Source: JAUXFS01 sp963772635 (GTDB lineage Bacteria > Pseudomonadota > Alphaproteobacteria > Rhodospirillales > Defluviicoccaceae). Taken from it: 64,000 nt of DNA. Of the stretch, positions 1 to 8,495 are shown piece after piece. The first letter of the stretch is position 1; each line of letters starts with the position of its first letter. A program made the translations under genes and the position numbers. The notes below the pieces were generated by a model, which worked only from the letters and a program-made list of their open reading frames with translations, did not search any database and was not told where the DNA came from. Where the stretch lies: contig CAVYYK010000037.1 of assembly GCA_963772635.1 (NCBI GenBank), positions 1 to 64,000 on the forward strand. Reading direction: 5' to 3'.

Positions 1-123
1 GTCGACCGCGCGATCGAGCTGGCGAAAGGCGTCTTCCTCGCTGTTCTGCTCGCCAAAGGTCATGGTGCCGAGGCAGATACGGCTGACGGTGATGCCGGTG
101 CGGCCGAGCTGGTTGTACTTCAT
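1..123 (-). CDS. Aldo/keto reductase, N-terminal fragment (Tas-like), cut by window edge
   Basis: Only the first 41 codons are inside the window. Reading leftward from the ATG at 123, the protein starts MKYNQLGRTGITVSRICLG and continues TMTFGEQNSEED, which closely matches the start of the Tas/YajO group of NADPH-dependent aldo/keto reductases (TIM barrel, carbonyl reduction in the cytosol). The catalytic Tyr/Lys/His region lies outside the window, so the substrate cannot be inferred. It lies about 20 bases downstream of the FIST gene on the same strand and may be cotranscribed with it. Confidence 0.8.
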   Translation of the reverse strand, partial: MKYNQLGRTGITVSRICLGTMTFGEQNSEEDAFRQLDRAVD

Positions 124-143
124 CGATTTTCCGCAGGCCCCCT

Positions 144-1259
144 CTAGGTGAATACCGCGAGCACGCCGGTGTAGCCGTAAAGCCGGCCATTGGAGATCTC
201 TCCGCCGCAGGAGAACCCGACCAACGGGAAGTCGCCGAGGACTTCGCGAATCATCGCCACTTCCTCCCCGGGCTTGTCGAACATGTTGGGGCCCCGGGCC
301 ACGCAGGAGAAATAAATCCCGCCGCGTGGCCGGGCCGTCAGGCGCTTGTCGAGGTTGGCGAGCATGGCCATCATTTCGTCTCGGGCACTGTTGGAATCCC
401 GCCGCACGAACATCATCCGGTCTCCCGGCGTGACCTGATCCCCGATCGCCAGCCAGCCATGGACCGGATCGATTCCGACGAGGTTGCGGACCATATAGTC
501 GCCGGTATCGGAGCCCGGCAGAGGGAACGCGGCATGAATAAGGCCCGCCACGCCGGCGAGGTCGCCGGCGAGAACCTCGCCGATTTCCTCTTTGAAGACG
601 TCCACCGCTTTGCGGCCGTCGAGACCGATCACCACGTTGTCGAGACAATCCGAAATGACATGGCTCTCGCCGATCGGCGTGCATCCCTGGCTCAGCCCCG
701 TCTGCACGCCGATTTCCGGAGCGAACAGGATGCCGGACACGCCGCCGCCGGTCAGGCGCTCCGCGACCTGGTGACAAACACTTCGCGACGAGCTCAGGCC
801 GCCGACCAGAAAGATCGTGGTTTCCTCCGCCAGATCTTCGATCAGTTGCGGCGTTTTCGCGTTTTGGGGATCGCCGTGCAGGATGCCGAAGGTCGGCGAG
901 ACGTCGGCAATCCAGGACCGGTTTTCGGCCGACAGCTGGTCGATGGTCTGGCTGATGCAGGGGAACACCCGAAACGACTGCAGCGGCAGGTCCATCGCCA
1001 TCACGGCAACCGCCGGGCGGTCGAAATACTCCGTTTCGTTGGCGCAGATGCCGACACCGACGGTTCCCACCCAATGCTCGATTTCCGTTTTCTGGCGCAA
1101 GTAGCCGAGGATGTTTCCCACGTCCTCGGCCAGCGAGTCGGTCACGTAGAGGAATGCGAGATTGGCGGCGGGCGCGCTCTTCGCGAGTGCATCGGCGCAT
1201 CCCTGGGCGGCATGGGCCCAGTCCTCGCCGACGGAATGGGCGACCGTGAACGTGTTCAT
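144..1259 (-). CDS. FIST N- and C-domain sensory protein
   Basis: 371 residues with the pattern of a stand-alone FIST protein: an N-terminal half with the GxVGxGICANETEYFDRPAV segment, and a C-terminal FIST_C half ending in GFSCGGEISNGRLYGYTGVL. FIST domains are predicted small-ligand (amino-acid-like) sensory modules, usually linked to signal transduction. This one has no attached kinase, GGDEF or chemotaxis domain, so it would act by protein-protein contact or as an enzyme of unknown activity. No signal peptide or membrane segment is visible. The ATG at 1259 gives the usual length for the family. It is followed closely by the aldo/keto reductase on the same strand. Confidence 0.85.
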   Translation of the reverse strand: MNTFTVAHSVGEDWAHAAQGCADALAKSAPAANLAFLYVTDSLAEDVGNILGYLRQKTEIEHWVGTVGVGICANETEYFDRPAVAVMAMDLPLQSFRVFPCISQTIDQLSAENRSWIADVSPTFGILHGDPQNAKTPQLIEDLAEETTIFLVGGLSSSRSVCHQVAERLTGGGVSGILFAPEIGVQTGLSQGCTPIGESHVISDCLDNVVIGLDGRKAVDVFKEEIGEVLAGDLAGVAGLIHAAFPLPGSDTGDYMVRNLVGIDPVHGWLAIGDQVTPGDRMMFVRRDSNSARDEMMAMLANLDKRLTARPRGGIYFSCVARGPNMFDKPGEEVAMIREVLGDFPLVGFSCGGEISNGRLYGYTGVLAVFT

Positions 1260-1326
1260 CCTCCGTATTCTCCCTGGGCTCTTCCTACGGCGTCCGGGTT
1301 GGCGCTTGCCGGGGACATCGAGCCGC

Positions 1327-2037
1327 TCATTGCAGGTCTTTTAATAGAACCTTTACCGCCGGCGACATGCGCTTGACAATCTCCGCGACGCCGCGGGCGT
1401 TGGGATGGATTCCGTCCTCCTGGTTGAGATCCGGATCGGCGGCGACGCCCTCCAGGAAGAACGGATACAGGGCGACTCCGTGCTTATCCGCGAGCCGTGC
1501 ATAGATGTCGTTGAAAGCCGCGGCGTATTCGGGCCCCATGTTGGGCGGGGACCGCATTCCGGCGAGCAATACCGGTAGCCCCCGCCGCCCGAGTTCGCTC
1601 AGGATCGCGTCCAGATTGTCATAGGTGACCCGCGGGTTGATCCCGCGAAGCGCGTCGTTGGCGCCGAGTTCGACGATCACCGCGTCCGGCCCGCCGTGGG
1701 GCGTTCCCGCCAGTGTCCAGTCGAGTCGCGCCAGACCACCGGCGGAGGTATCTCCGGAAACGCCGGCGTTGATCACGGTGACGGCAAGCCCTTCTTCTCC
1801 CAAGGCGCGCTCGAGTTGGGCGGTAAACGAAACATTTTTCGGCAGGCCGAAGCCGGCGGTAAGGCTGTCGCCGAACGCGAGCAAACGCAGCGTATCGCCC
1901 GTCGCCGCCGTCGTCGACGGTGCAACCGCCGACAGCGCCAATGTGACGATTGCGAGCGCAGCTACATTGACAAGCCATCTGGCCGGGTCATATCGGATAG
2001 ATGGGCAACGGCGCCTAAACCACACGGTTCGTGACAT
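1327..2037 (-). CDS. tesA: TesA-like SGNH esterase / lysophospholipase, exported
   Basis: About 236 residues. A hydrophobic signal segment (WLVNVAALAIVTLALSAVA) is followed by the SGNH blocks: GDSLTAGFG (nucleophile Ser), GANDALRG (oxyanion Asn) and DGIHPNARG (catalytic Asp and His). This is the periplasmic arylesterase / acyl-CoA thioesterase I / lysophospholipase L1 family. It is divergent from the ybbAP ABC genes, as in the classic tesA-ybbA-ybbP locus. The start is uncertain: ATG at 2037 or 2052. With 2037, its start codon lies two bases from the ATG of the divergent gene, so each promoter would have to sit inside the other coding region. No clear ribosome-binding site was seen for either choice. 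Confidence 0.88.
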   Translation of the reverse strand: MSRTVWFRRRCPSIRYDPARWLVNVAALAIVTLALSAVAPSTTAATGDTLRLLAFGDSLTAGFGLPKNVSFTAQLERALGEEGLAVTVINAGVSGDTSAGGLARLDWTLAGTPHGGPDAVIVELGANDALRGINPRVTYDNLDAILSELGRRGLPVLLAGMRSPPNMGPEYAAAFNDIYARLADKHGVALYPFFLEGVAADPDLNQEDGIHPNARGVAEIVKRMSPAVKVLLKDLQ

Positions 2038-2039
2038 CG

Positions 2040-2786
2040 ATGACAGTTTCACAGGTTCACCAAGCCGCCGTGCCTTCCGACGCGGCGGTCGTTCTCGAAG
2101 GCGTCGATCTTAGGCTGACCGGTGCGGGCGGCGAGGTCAATATCCTCCGCGGCATCGATCTGGTCGTCGATCGCGGCGAGACCGTCGGCGTGATCGGTCC
2201 TTCGGGATCGGGCAAGACCAGCATGATGATGGTGATCGCCGGGCTCGAGCGGCCGACCTCGGGCACCGTCCGCGCCGCCGGCATGGATATCACCGGCCTC
2301 GACGAGGACAGGCTCGCCCGCTACCGGCGTGACCACGTCGGTATCGTCTTCCAGCACTTCCATCTGGTGCCGACGATGACCGCGCTGGAAAACGTCGCCC
2401 TGCCGTTGGAGTTCGCGGGAGCGGGCGAGGCGTCCGGGCGGGCGCGCGTTCAGCTCGAAGCGGTCGGTCTCGGCCGTCGCCTTTCCCACTATCCGAGCCA
2501 GCTTTCGGGCGGCGAACAGCAGCGGGTGGCGCTGGCCCGCGCCTTCGTTACCGAGCCCGCCATTCTGCTTGCCGACGAACCCACCGGCAATCTGGATGGC
2601 GCCACCGGCCGCGGCGTCGTCGACCTGTTGTTCAATCTGCACGAGCGCCGCGGCACCACCCTGATCCTGATCACCCATGAGCGCGATCTTGCGGCCCGAT
2701 GCCGACGCATCGTCCGTCTGGAAGATGGCCGCATCACCGACCACGATGCTGTCGCCACCATGACCTCGAGCGTGGCGGGCGAATAG
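2040..2786 (+). CDS. ybbA: YbbA-type ABC transporter ATP-binding protein
   Basis: About 248 residues, MacB/LolD-type ATPase. Walker A GPSGSGKT, the Q-loop region VGIVFQHFHLVPTM, the signature LSGGEQQRVALARAF and Walker B ILLADEPTGNLD are all present, followed by the H-loop LITHERD. It should energise the FtsX-type permease encoded immediately downstream (stop 2784-2786; next start 2789). In E. coli the same pair sits beside tesA and is thought to handle lipid or lipoprotein-like envelope substrates; the substrate here is unknown. An upstream GTG at 2031 is also in frame. Confidence 0.9.
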   Translation: MTVSQVHQAAVPSDAAVVLEGVDLRLTGAGGEVNILRGIDLVVDRGETVGVIGPSGSGKTSMMMVIAGLERPTSGTVRAAGMDITGLDEDRLARYRRDHVGIVFQHFHLVPTMTALENVALPLEFAGAGEASGRARVQLEAVGLGRRLSHYPSQLSGGEQQRVALARAFVTEPAILLADEPTGNLDGATGRGVVDLLFNLHERRGTTLILITHERDLAARCRRIVRLEDGRITDHDAVATMTSSVAGE

Positions 2787-2788
2787 CC

Positions 2789-5317
2789 TTGGGTCCTCTC
2801 GTCCTGGCCTGGCGCCTTGCGCGGCGCGAACTGAGAAGCGGGCTCGGCGGGTTCCGTGTCTTCCTGGTGAGCCTCGCCCTCGGGGTCACCGCCATTGCCG
2901 CCGTCGGCTCGGTCAACCACGCGGTGGTCGCCGGACTGCGTGCCGACGGCCGCAGCCTGCTCGGCGGCGACATCGACCTGCGGCTTCTCCATCGTTCCGG
3001 TGCGGAGGCGCAGGACGCCTATCTGGCGGCGAACTCCGCGGCCCTGTCGCGAACCGTCGAGATGCGGGCGATGGCGCGACCGGACAATGGCAGTGACAAC
3101 CGGGGGCTGGTCGAATTGAAGGCGGTGGACAACGCCTATCCGCTGGTCGGTACCGTCGAACTGGCGCCGGCGTTGGCGCTTGCCGAGGCTTTGGAGCGCC
3201 GCGACGGCGTCTGGGGGGCGGTGGCCGAAGCGACTCTGTTCGATCGGCTGGGCATCGACATAGGCGACAAGGTGAGGGTCGGCTCGGCGGTTTTCGAAAT
3301 CCGCGCGAAGGTGGTGCGCGAGCCCGACCGGATCGCCAGCGTGTTCAACTTCGGCCCCCGGTTGATGATTGCCGAAGACGCCCTGGCCGCGACCGGTCTG
3401 GTGCAGCCGGGGAGCATGATCCGTTATCACACGCGGCTGGTGCTGACCGAAGGCAGCGACGTCGCCGCGTGGATCGAGGCGCTCAAGCAGGCCTTTCCCA
3501 CCGCGGGGTGGCGGATTCGCGACACCTCCGGCGCCGCCCCCGGCATCCGCGGCTTCGTCGATCGCATGTCGGCGTTTCTGACCTTCGCCGGGCTCACGGC
3601 GCTGCTGGTCGGCGGCATCGGTGTCGGCAACGCGGTGACCAACTATCTCGACGGCAAGACCGCGACCATCGCCATCCTCAAGTGCCTGGGCGCGCCCGGG
3701 GCGTTGATCTTCCGGATCTACCTGTTGCAGATCCTGGTGCTGGCGCTGATCGGCGTCGGGTTCGGATTGGTTGCCGGGGCGGCGCTGCCGGCGCTCGCGC
3801 TGTGGGCGCTCGGGGATACGTTGCCGCTGCCGACCGTCATCGGGTTCTATCCGCGTCCGGTGGCGGTGGCCGGCATGCTCGGGGTGCTGACGGCGGTGAC
3901 GTTCGCGCTGTGGCCGCTGGCCCGGGCTCGCGAGGTGCCGCCCGGAAGCCTGTTCCGCGCGGTGGTCGCGCCGACGCGCGGGCGGCCCCGGGCCGTCTAC
4001 ACGATCATCATTGCATTGGGTGTGGCGGCGCTGGCGGCGCTGACCATCTTGACCGCCGGCGACCGCAATCTGGCGTACTGGTTTGTCGGCGGCGCGATGG
4101 CGACGCTTCTGGCGCTACGTGGCGGCGCGGCGTTGCTGATGGCGACGACGGCGCGGTTGCCGCGGCCGCGCAATGCGGAGTTGCGGCTGGCCCTGGCCAA
4201 CCTGCATCGGCCGGGGGCGGCGACCCCCAACGTGGTGCTGTCGATGGGGACGGGGGTGGCGGTTCTGGTGGCGGTGGCGCTGATCGAGGGAAACCTGAGC
4301 GCTCAGATCAACGAGCGGCTGCCGAAATCGGCGCCCGCCTTCTTCTTTATCGACATCCAGGACAACCAGGCCGCCGCCTTCGACGACACGGTCCAAGGCG
4401 TCCCGGGAGTCGAGAGCCTGCGCCGGGTGCCGTCGTTGCGCGGTCGCATCGTCCGCATCGCCGGTGTGCCGGTGGAGGAGGCGACGATCGCCCCGGAAGC
4501 GGCATGGGCGGTGCGTGGCGATCGTGCCCTGACCTATGCGGCGACACCGCCCGACAACGCCCGGATCGTCGCCGGAACATGGTGGCCGCCGGACTACGCG
4601 GGACCGCCGGCGGTGTCGTTCGACGCCGGGCTCGCCAAGGGGTTCGGCGTCGGCGTCGGCGACACCCTGACCCTGAATGTGCTGGGTCGGGAGGTCGAGG
4701 TGCGGATCATGTCGTTGCGGGAGATCGACTGGCGCACCATTCCCTTCGACTTCGCGTTGATCTTCGCGCCGGGAACCCTCGAACGCGCGCCGCACACCCA
4801 CATCGCCGCGGTGTTCGCTTCCCCGGAGGCCGAATCGTCGTTGGAAAAGGCGGTGACCGACCGCTTCGTCAACGTCACCGCCATTCGGGTGCGCGAGGCG
4901 TTGGAGGCGGTCAATTCGATCCTCGCCGGCATCGGCCAAGGGGTGCGCGCGGCGGCTTCGCTGACCGTCGTCGTCGGCGCGCTGGTTCTCGGCGGCGCCA
5001 TCGCGGCGGGCAAGCGGCGGCGCCAATACGACGCCGTCGTGTTCAAGGTGCTTGGCGCGACCAGAGCGCGCATCGCCCGGATGTTCGTTTACGAGTACGG
5101 GCTTCTCGGGCTCGCCACCGGCGCGGTTGCCGCGGCGATCGGTACCCTGACCGCGTGGGCGGTAATGGTGTTCCTGATGCACAGCGAGTGGATTTTCCTG
5201 CCCTGGGTGGTGGTGGCGACCGTCGTCTTCTGTATCGCGTTGACCCAGGTGATCGGATTTGCCGGCACCTGGCGGGTGCTGGGCCAGAAAACGGCCCCTT
5301 TCCTGCGCAACGAATAA
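2789..5317 (+). CDS. ybbP: YbbP-type FtsX-domain ABC permease
   Basis: About 842 residues beginning at TTG 2789, two bases after the ATPase stop. This start puts a short cytoplasmic ALAWRLARRELRSG-like lead before the first membrane helix. The architecture is that of YbbP: an N-terminal helix, a large periplasmic MacB-PCD-like region, a three-helix FtsX block around residues 255-390 (FLTFAGLTALLVGGIGVGNAV), more helices, a second periplasmic region, and a C-terminal FtsX block ending near FLRNE. It forms an ABC exporter with the preceding ATPase. The start is chosen by gene coupling; no ATG is available nearby. Confidence 0.88.
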   Translation: MGPLVLAWRLARRELRSGLGGFRVFLVSLALGVTAIAAVGSVNHAVVAGLRADGRSLLGGDIDLRLLHRSGAEAQDAYLAANSAALSRTVEMRAMARPDNGSDNRGLVELKAVDNAYPLVGTVELAPALALAEALERRDGVWGAVAEATLFDRLGIDIGDKVRVGSAVFEIRAKVVREPDRIASVFNFGPRLMIAEDALAATGLVQPGSMIRYHTRLVLTEGSDVAAWIEALKQAFPTAGWRIRDTSGAAPGIRGFVDRMSAFLTFAGLTALLVGGIGVGNAVTNYLDGKTATIAILKCLGAPGALIFRIYLLQILVLALIGVGFGLVAGAALPALALWALGDTLPLPTVIGFYPRPVAVAGMLGVLTAVTFALWPLARAREVPPGSLFRAVVAPTRGRPRAVYTIIIALGVAALAALTILTAGDRNLAYWFVGGAMATLLALRGGAALLMATTARLPRPRNAELRLALANLHRPGAATPNVVLSMGTGVAVLVAVALIEGNLSAQINERLPKSAPAFFFIDIQDNQAAAFDDTVQGVPGVESLRRVPSLRGRIVRIAGVPVEEATIAPEAAWAVRGDRALTYAATPPDNARIVAGTWWPPDYAGPPAVSFDAGLAKGFGVGVGDTLTLNVLGREVEVRIMSLREIDWRTIPFDFALIFAPGTLERAPHTHIAAVFASPEAESSLEKAVTDRFVNVTAIRVREALEAVNSILAGIGQGVRAAASLTVVVGALVLGGAIAAGKRRRQYDAVVFKVLGATRARIARMFVYEYGLLGLATGAVAAAIGTLTAWAVMVFLMHSEWIFLPWVVVATVVFCIALTQVIGFAGTWRVLGQKTAPFLRNE

Positions 5318-5346
5318 TACCAATGGGTCACTATCAGTGAGCATCG
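5317..5346 (+). repeat. Dispersed quasi-palindromic repeat, copy 1
   Basis: Directly after ybbP. The flanks ATACCAA (5317-5323) and ATCG (5343-5346) enclose an imperfectly palindromic 19-base core containing GGGTCACTATCAGTGAGC. A second copy at 43335-43364 has the same flanks in the same orientation but the core inverted, with about 16 of 18 core positions matching. Confidence 0.55.
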
Positions 5347-5429
5347 ATATAACCCGATTAGGCTTGAACCGCACCGCGGCCGTGCCATATTAGCGGCAGG
5401 AAGAACTATCTCTGGCAAAGAGGTTTCAC

Positions 5430-6266
5430 ATGGCTTTAGGACCTGACAGACGGTTTCAATTGCGAACCGACACGATGACCCCCGCTCAGGCCGATGCCGC
5501 GAGGATCGACGTCGGCCTTCGCGCCTACATGCTGCGGGTCTACAACTACATGGCCCTCGGCGTCGCGCTGACCGGCATCATCTCCATGGTCGTGGCGATG
5601 AATCCGGCGGTGATGCAGGCGATCGTCGGCGGACCCTTCGTCTGGGTGCTGTTCATCGGCATCCTCGGGATGGGTTTCGTCGCGCCTCGGATCATGATGT
5701 CGAAGAGCGTGTTCGCCGCCCAGGCCTGCTTCTGGGTCTACGCCGCGATGTGGGGCGCGTTGATCGCACCGTACTTCTACATCTACACCCAGGAGAGCAT
5801 CGCCCGGGTGTTCTTCATCACCGCGGGCGCCTTCGCCGGCACCAGCCTCTACGGTTACACGACCAAGAAGGACCTGACGGCGATGGGGCGGTTTCTGATC
5901 ATGGCGACGTTCGGCATTCTGATCGCGATCGTGGTCAACCTGTTCCTGCAGTCGACCGGGTTGCACCTGCTGATGTCGATCGTCGTGCCGCTGATCTTCG
6001 CCGGGCTCACTGCGTTCGAGACCCAGCAGATCAAGAACTGGTACTACGAGGGCGACGTCGGCGACGTCACCCATCGCAAGGCGATCTTCGGCGCGTTTCT
6101 GCTCTACGGCAGCTTCGTGACCATGTTCGTCTGGCTGATGCAGCTGTTCGGTGTCGCCCGCGCAACTAGCGCGGACAACGCTCACCACTTCAGGCCCCCG
6201 GGAGTCCCGCTCCCGGGGGTTTTTCATTCGGCCGCCGACTTGCGAGCGGCGGCGAACTGGTCGTAG
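5430..6266 (+). CDS. Bax inhibitor-1 / YccA family membrane protein, C-terminus probably frameshifted
   Basis: 278 residues as read, with about seven membrane helices typical of the BI-1/YccA family (inner-membrane proteins linked to proton/Ca2+ leak and to FtsH regulation). The family usually ends shortly after the last helix, with a motif like QLFG..RN. Here a stop in that context (TAG at 6167-6169) is out of frame because GC seems duplicated in GCCCGCGCAAC. The reading frame therefore runs about 30 codons on through a strong terminator hairpin at 6195-6224. Corrected, the protein would be about 245 residues and end at 6169. The ATG at 5430 follows AAAGAGG. Confidence 0.85.
   Translation: MALGPDRRFQLRTDTMTPAQADAARIDVGLRAYMLRVYNYMALGVALTGIISMVVAMNPAVMQAIVGGPFVWVLFIGILGMGFVAPRIMMSKSVFAAQACFWVYAAMWGALIAPYFYIYTQESIARVFFITAGAFAGTSLYGYTTKKDLTAMGRFLIMATFGILIAIVVNLFLQSTGLHLLMSIVVPLIFAGLTAFETQQIKNWYYEGDVGDVTHRKAIFGAFLLYGSFVTMFVWLMQLFGVARATSADNAHHFRPPGVPLPGVFHSAADLRAAANWS
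6195..6224. terminator. Intrinsic terminator between convergent genes
   Basis: A perfect 10-base stem (CCCCCGGGAG at 6195-6204 with CTCCCGGGGG at 6210-6219) and a five-base loop are followed by TTTTT on the plus strand. It lies between the BI-1 gene and the convergent AhpD-like gene. That it is embedded in the as-read 3' end of the BI-1 frame supports a frameshift in that gene. Confidence 0.88.
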
Positions 6267-6585
6267 GCTTCCAGCGCGTAGGCACCGTAAACCGTCGCCG
6301 GCCCGCCGTTCATCATGATCGCGACGGCGATGGTATCCATCATCTCCTGGCGGGTCGCTCCGTGCCTGACCGCTCCCCTGATGTGGAAACCGAGACAACC
6401 GTCACAGCGGAGCGCGATGGAAATGGCGGTCGCCATCAGCTCCTTGGTCTTGGCGTCGAGCGCGCTGGGGGCTTTCGCCGTGTCGGCGCACGCCGCGAAC
6501 CCCTTCATCGTTCCGGGAATCCCTTGTGCATCTCTCCCATCACCTTGGTGAGATGAGAGACGATCTGCGCATAGTCCTTTTCCAT
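6224..6585 (-). CDS. Carboxymuconolactone decarboxylase / AhpD-like protein, one-base frameshift
   Basis: About 120 residues after correction. Reading from the ATG at 6585, preceded by AGGAGG, the protein starts MEKDYAQIVSHLTKVMGEM. After HKG, one base is missing (near 6517-6525), and the remainder IPGTMKGFAACADTAKAP continues in another frame. The active-site pattern CDGCLGFHIRGA (CxxC plus His) is that of the AhpD-like/CMD alkylhydroperoxidase family, small all-helical disulfide reductases. The gene is convergent with the BI-1 gene and shares its terminator. Confidence 0.85.
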
Positions 6586-6787
6586 GGATATCCTCCTGAA
6601 AGACGGGTCGAAAATGGAAGGGCCGGGGAACGCCCGCCGGCGATCGCGGCGGGGGCCCCGGGAAATTCAATACATTAGACAAAAATAATATAGAAGCCGT
6701 CGATCGGATGCAACATACGACGCGACCGCGACCGCGGTGCGGGCCGATCGGAAGAAGGCGGCTTTCCGGGAGTGCCCGGATGGCCCG

Positions 6788-6859
6788 AAAAAAAAAGGGC
6801 GTCGGGAAATCCGCTTCGGGACACCCAAGGGGGCGACCGAAACAATACTCCCCGACGCC
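6788..6859 (-). terminator. Strong minus-strand intrinsic terminator of an unassigned transcript
   Basis: On the minus strand a long hairpin (outer arms at 6849-6859 and 6798-6807, inner pairing CCGAA/TTCGG at 6837-6841 and 6815-6819) is followed at once by nine T residues (A run at 6788-6796 on the plus strand). No convincing minus-strand gene lies upstream, so the terminator may belong to a small RNA encoded somewhere in 6860-7300. I did not recognise 6S, SRP, RNase P or tmRNA signatures. Confidence 0.6.
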
Positions 6860-7535
6860 TCTTGGAACCGCCAGGGTTCCGGGTACGTGAAAGCGGTTCC
6901 TTGTGACACGTCACCTGCGGCACGGGCACCCTGGGCCGGAGAAACCCGCGCACCCGGACGGTCGCGAACCTTGGCGAAAAGGCTGGGAACCAAGCTCGCC
7001 GGTCTCCGGTCGTCGGAGGTGAAGCGCGGTCACTCCGACTGCGGATGTCGGGGAGGGGGGCTGCGAGGGACAGACCGGAACCCCTCCCGTGCGATGCCTG
7101 ATCCGGACCTCCGGCCTTCGAGCGGAAGGCCGGTCAACTCCGGAGCCGACCCGCCCCATTGCAAGGCGAGCCTGCTTCCTTGCCTGCGGAACGCACATCC
7201 CGGGGCCGAATCCACGATGCCCGCTCCGTCCTTCCCGAGCCTTCGATTGCGTCAGACGCCATCGACCCCGGGCCAAAACTTACCGACGAAAACCGCCGGA
7301 TCGCCAAATATTTAAGACCCCAAAATGGGTCTATGCCATATCGGCACCTCCACATACGGTCCTTATGGTGAATAAAAAGCGGGGGAACATTGCAATATTA
7401 AAATCACCCATGACGCAATTTTCTTGTGAATAAATTTTCGGTTTTTGCACATTCCACTCACAACTTATCCACAACCTGAATTGCGATCACTGGGTGCGCA
7501 TGGATCGGCTCGACACTTTATCGGGTACGCTCGGC
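6860..7535. other. Long intergenic region with no recognised gene
   Basis: Several open frames cross this stretch, but none has a plausible start, ribosome site or protein-like composition. It may hold the small RNA ending at the minus-strand terminator. Base composition becomes AT-rich from about 7300, approaching the sdh promoter. Confidence 0.4.
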
Positions 7536-7567
7536 CGAGAATGAGAATGATTGATAACGATTATTTC
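7536..7567 (+). promoter_or_regulatory. Possible Fur-like iron-regulator site upstream of sdhC
   Basis: The stretch contains GAGAAT-GAGAAT followed by GATTGATAACGATTAT, a run of hexamers close to the GATAAT-type units of Fur boxes. It lies about 150 bases upstream of sdhC. Iron control of succinate dehydrogenase, an iron-rich enzyme, is common in proteobacteria, but the motif is not perfect and the call is by eye. Confidence 0.3.
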
Positions 7568-7715
7568 GAGGCGGGGCAGCGGTCTGACAGAGAGTTTCTT
7601 TTTCGCGTCGCCGGCCGTTTTGTGCACCTGCGAACGTTGACTTCACGATGCGGTGTGACTAAAGCTGAAGTTTCCAATGCCCACTTGAGTTTAGAAAGCA
7701 TAAGGGCGAACCCCC

Positions 7716-8108
7716 ATGGCATCCAGAGATCGTCCTCTCTCACCGCACATCCAAGTCTATCGACCGCAGATCACCTCGGTTCTCTCCATATTGCACCGCA
7801 TCACCGGCGTCGCCCTCTCGATCGGCACGCTGCTGCTGACGTGGTGGCTGGTGTCGGCGGCCTACGGCCCGGAAGCCTTCGAGACCTGTCAGGCCTTCCT
7901 CGGTTCGTGGTTCGGCCACCTCATTCTATGGGGTTTCACGTTCTCCCTGTTCTTCCACCTGGGTAACGGTATCCGGCATCTGGCCTGGGACTTCGGCTGG
8001 GGCTTCGAAATGCCGATACTGCAGAAGACCGGCCTGGTGGTGATCGGCTTCGCGGTGGTGTGCACGTTGATAACGTTGATCGCCGCCTACGCGGCGGGAG
8101 GTGCGTGA
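7716..8108 (+). CDS. sdhC: Succinate dehydrogenase cytochrome b556 subunit
   Basis: 130 residues with three membrane helices. The signature SILHRITGVALS near residues 25-36 carries the Ser/Arg of the ubiquinone site, and HLGNGIRHLAWD supplies the haem b ligand His. It anchors SdhAB to the inner membrane and passes electrons to ubiquinone. It overlaps sdhD by one base (TGATG), indicating translational coupling, and is the first gene of sdhCDAB. Confidence 0.96.
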   Translation: MASRDRPLSPHIQVYRPQITSVLSILHRITGVALSIGTLLLTWWLVSAAYGPEAFETCQAFLGSWFGHLILWGFTFSLFFHLGNGIRHLAWDFGWGFEMPILQKTGLVVIGFAVVCTLITLIAAYAAGGA

Positions 8109-8479
8109 TGGAGATGCGCTCGTCTCTCGGCCGCGCGCGCGGCCTCGGATCGACCAAGGACGGAGTCGGCCATTGGTGGGCCCAACGGGTCACCGCCATT
8201 GCGCTGGTGCCGCTGTCGATCTGGTTTGTCTTTGCGGCGATCGGGTTGATGGGCGCCGATTTCGCGACCTTCCAGGCGTGGATCGGCACCTTCGGCAACG
8301 CCCTGATGATGGTGGTGCTGGTGTTGGTGCTGTTCTACCACGCCCACCTCGGCATGCAGGTCGTCATCGAGGACTATGTCAGCGGCGAAGCCTGCAAGAT
8401 CGCCACCTTGTTGGCGGTCAAGTTCATCCTGTTCCTGCTGGCCGCTTCGTGCGTTCTCGCCGTTTTCCTGGTTGCCTAA
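8108..8479 (+). CDS. sdhD: Succinate dehydrogenase membrane anchor subunit
   Basis: 123 residues, three predicted helices. The second haem/quinone-site segment FYHAHLGMQVVIEDYV contains the conserved His and the DY pair of the ubiquinone pocket, and HWWAQRVTAI is the usual N-terminal motif. The start is the ATG at 8108, which shares a base with the sdhC stop. An alternative upstream in-frame ATG at 8060 lies inside sdhC and is not credible. Confidence 0.95.
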   Translation: MEMRSSLGRARGLGSTKDGVGHWWAQRVTAIALVPLSIWFVFAAIGLMGADFATFQAWIGTFGNALMMVVLVLVLFYHAHLGMQVVIEDYVSGEACKIATLLAVKFILFLLAASCVLAVFLVA

Positions 8480-8495
8480 CGGGGGCTGATAAAAA

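Noticed and set aside
6737..7315. 192-codon plus-strand frame in the long gap before sdh
   Set aside because: Low-complexity Arg/Pro-rich composition typical of non-coding GC-rich DNA; no start signal. The stretch instead holds a minus-strand terminator.
7445..7966. Open frame overlapping the sdhC start region
   Set aside because: It overlaps sdhC in another frame, has no ribosome site and no recognisable domain.
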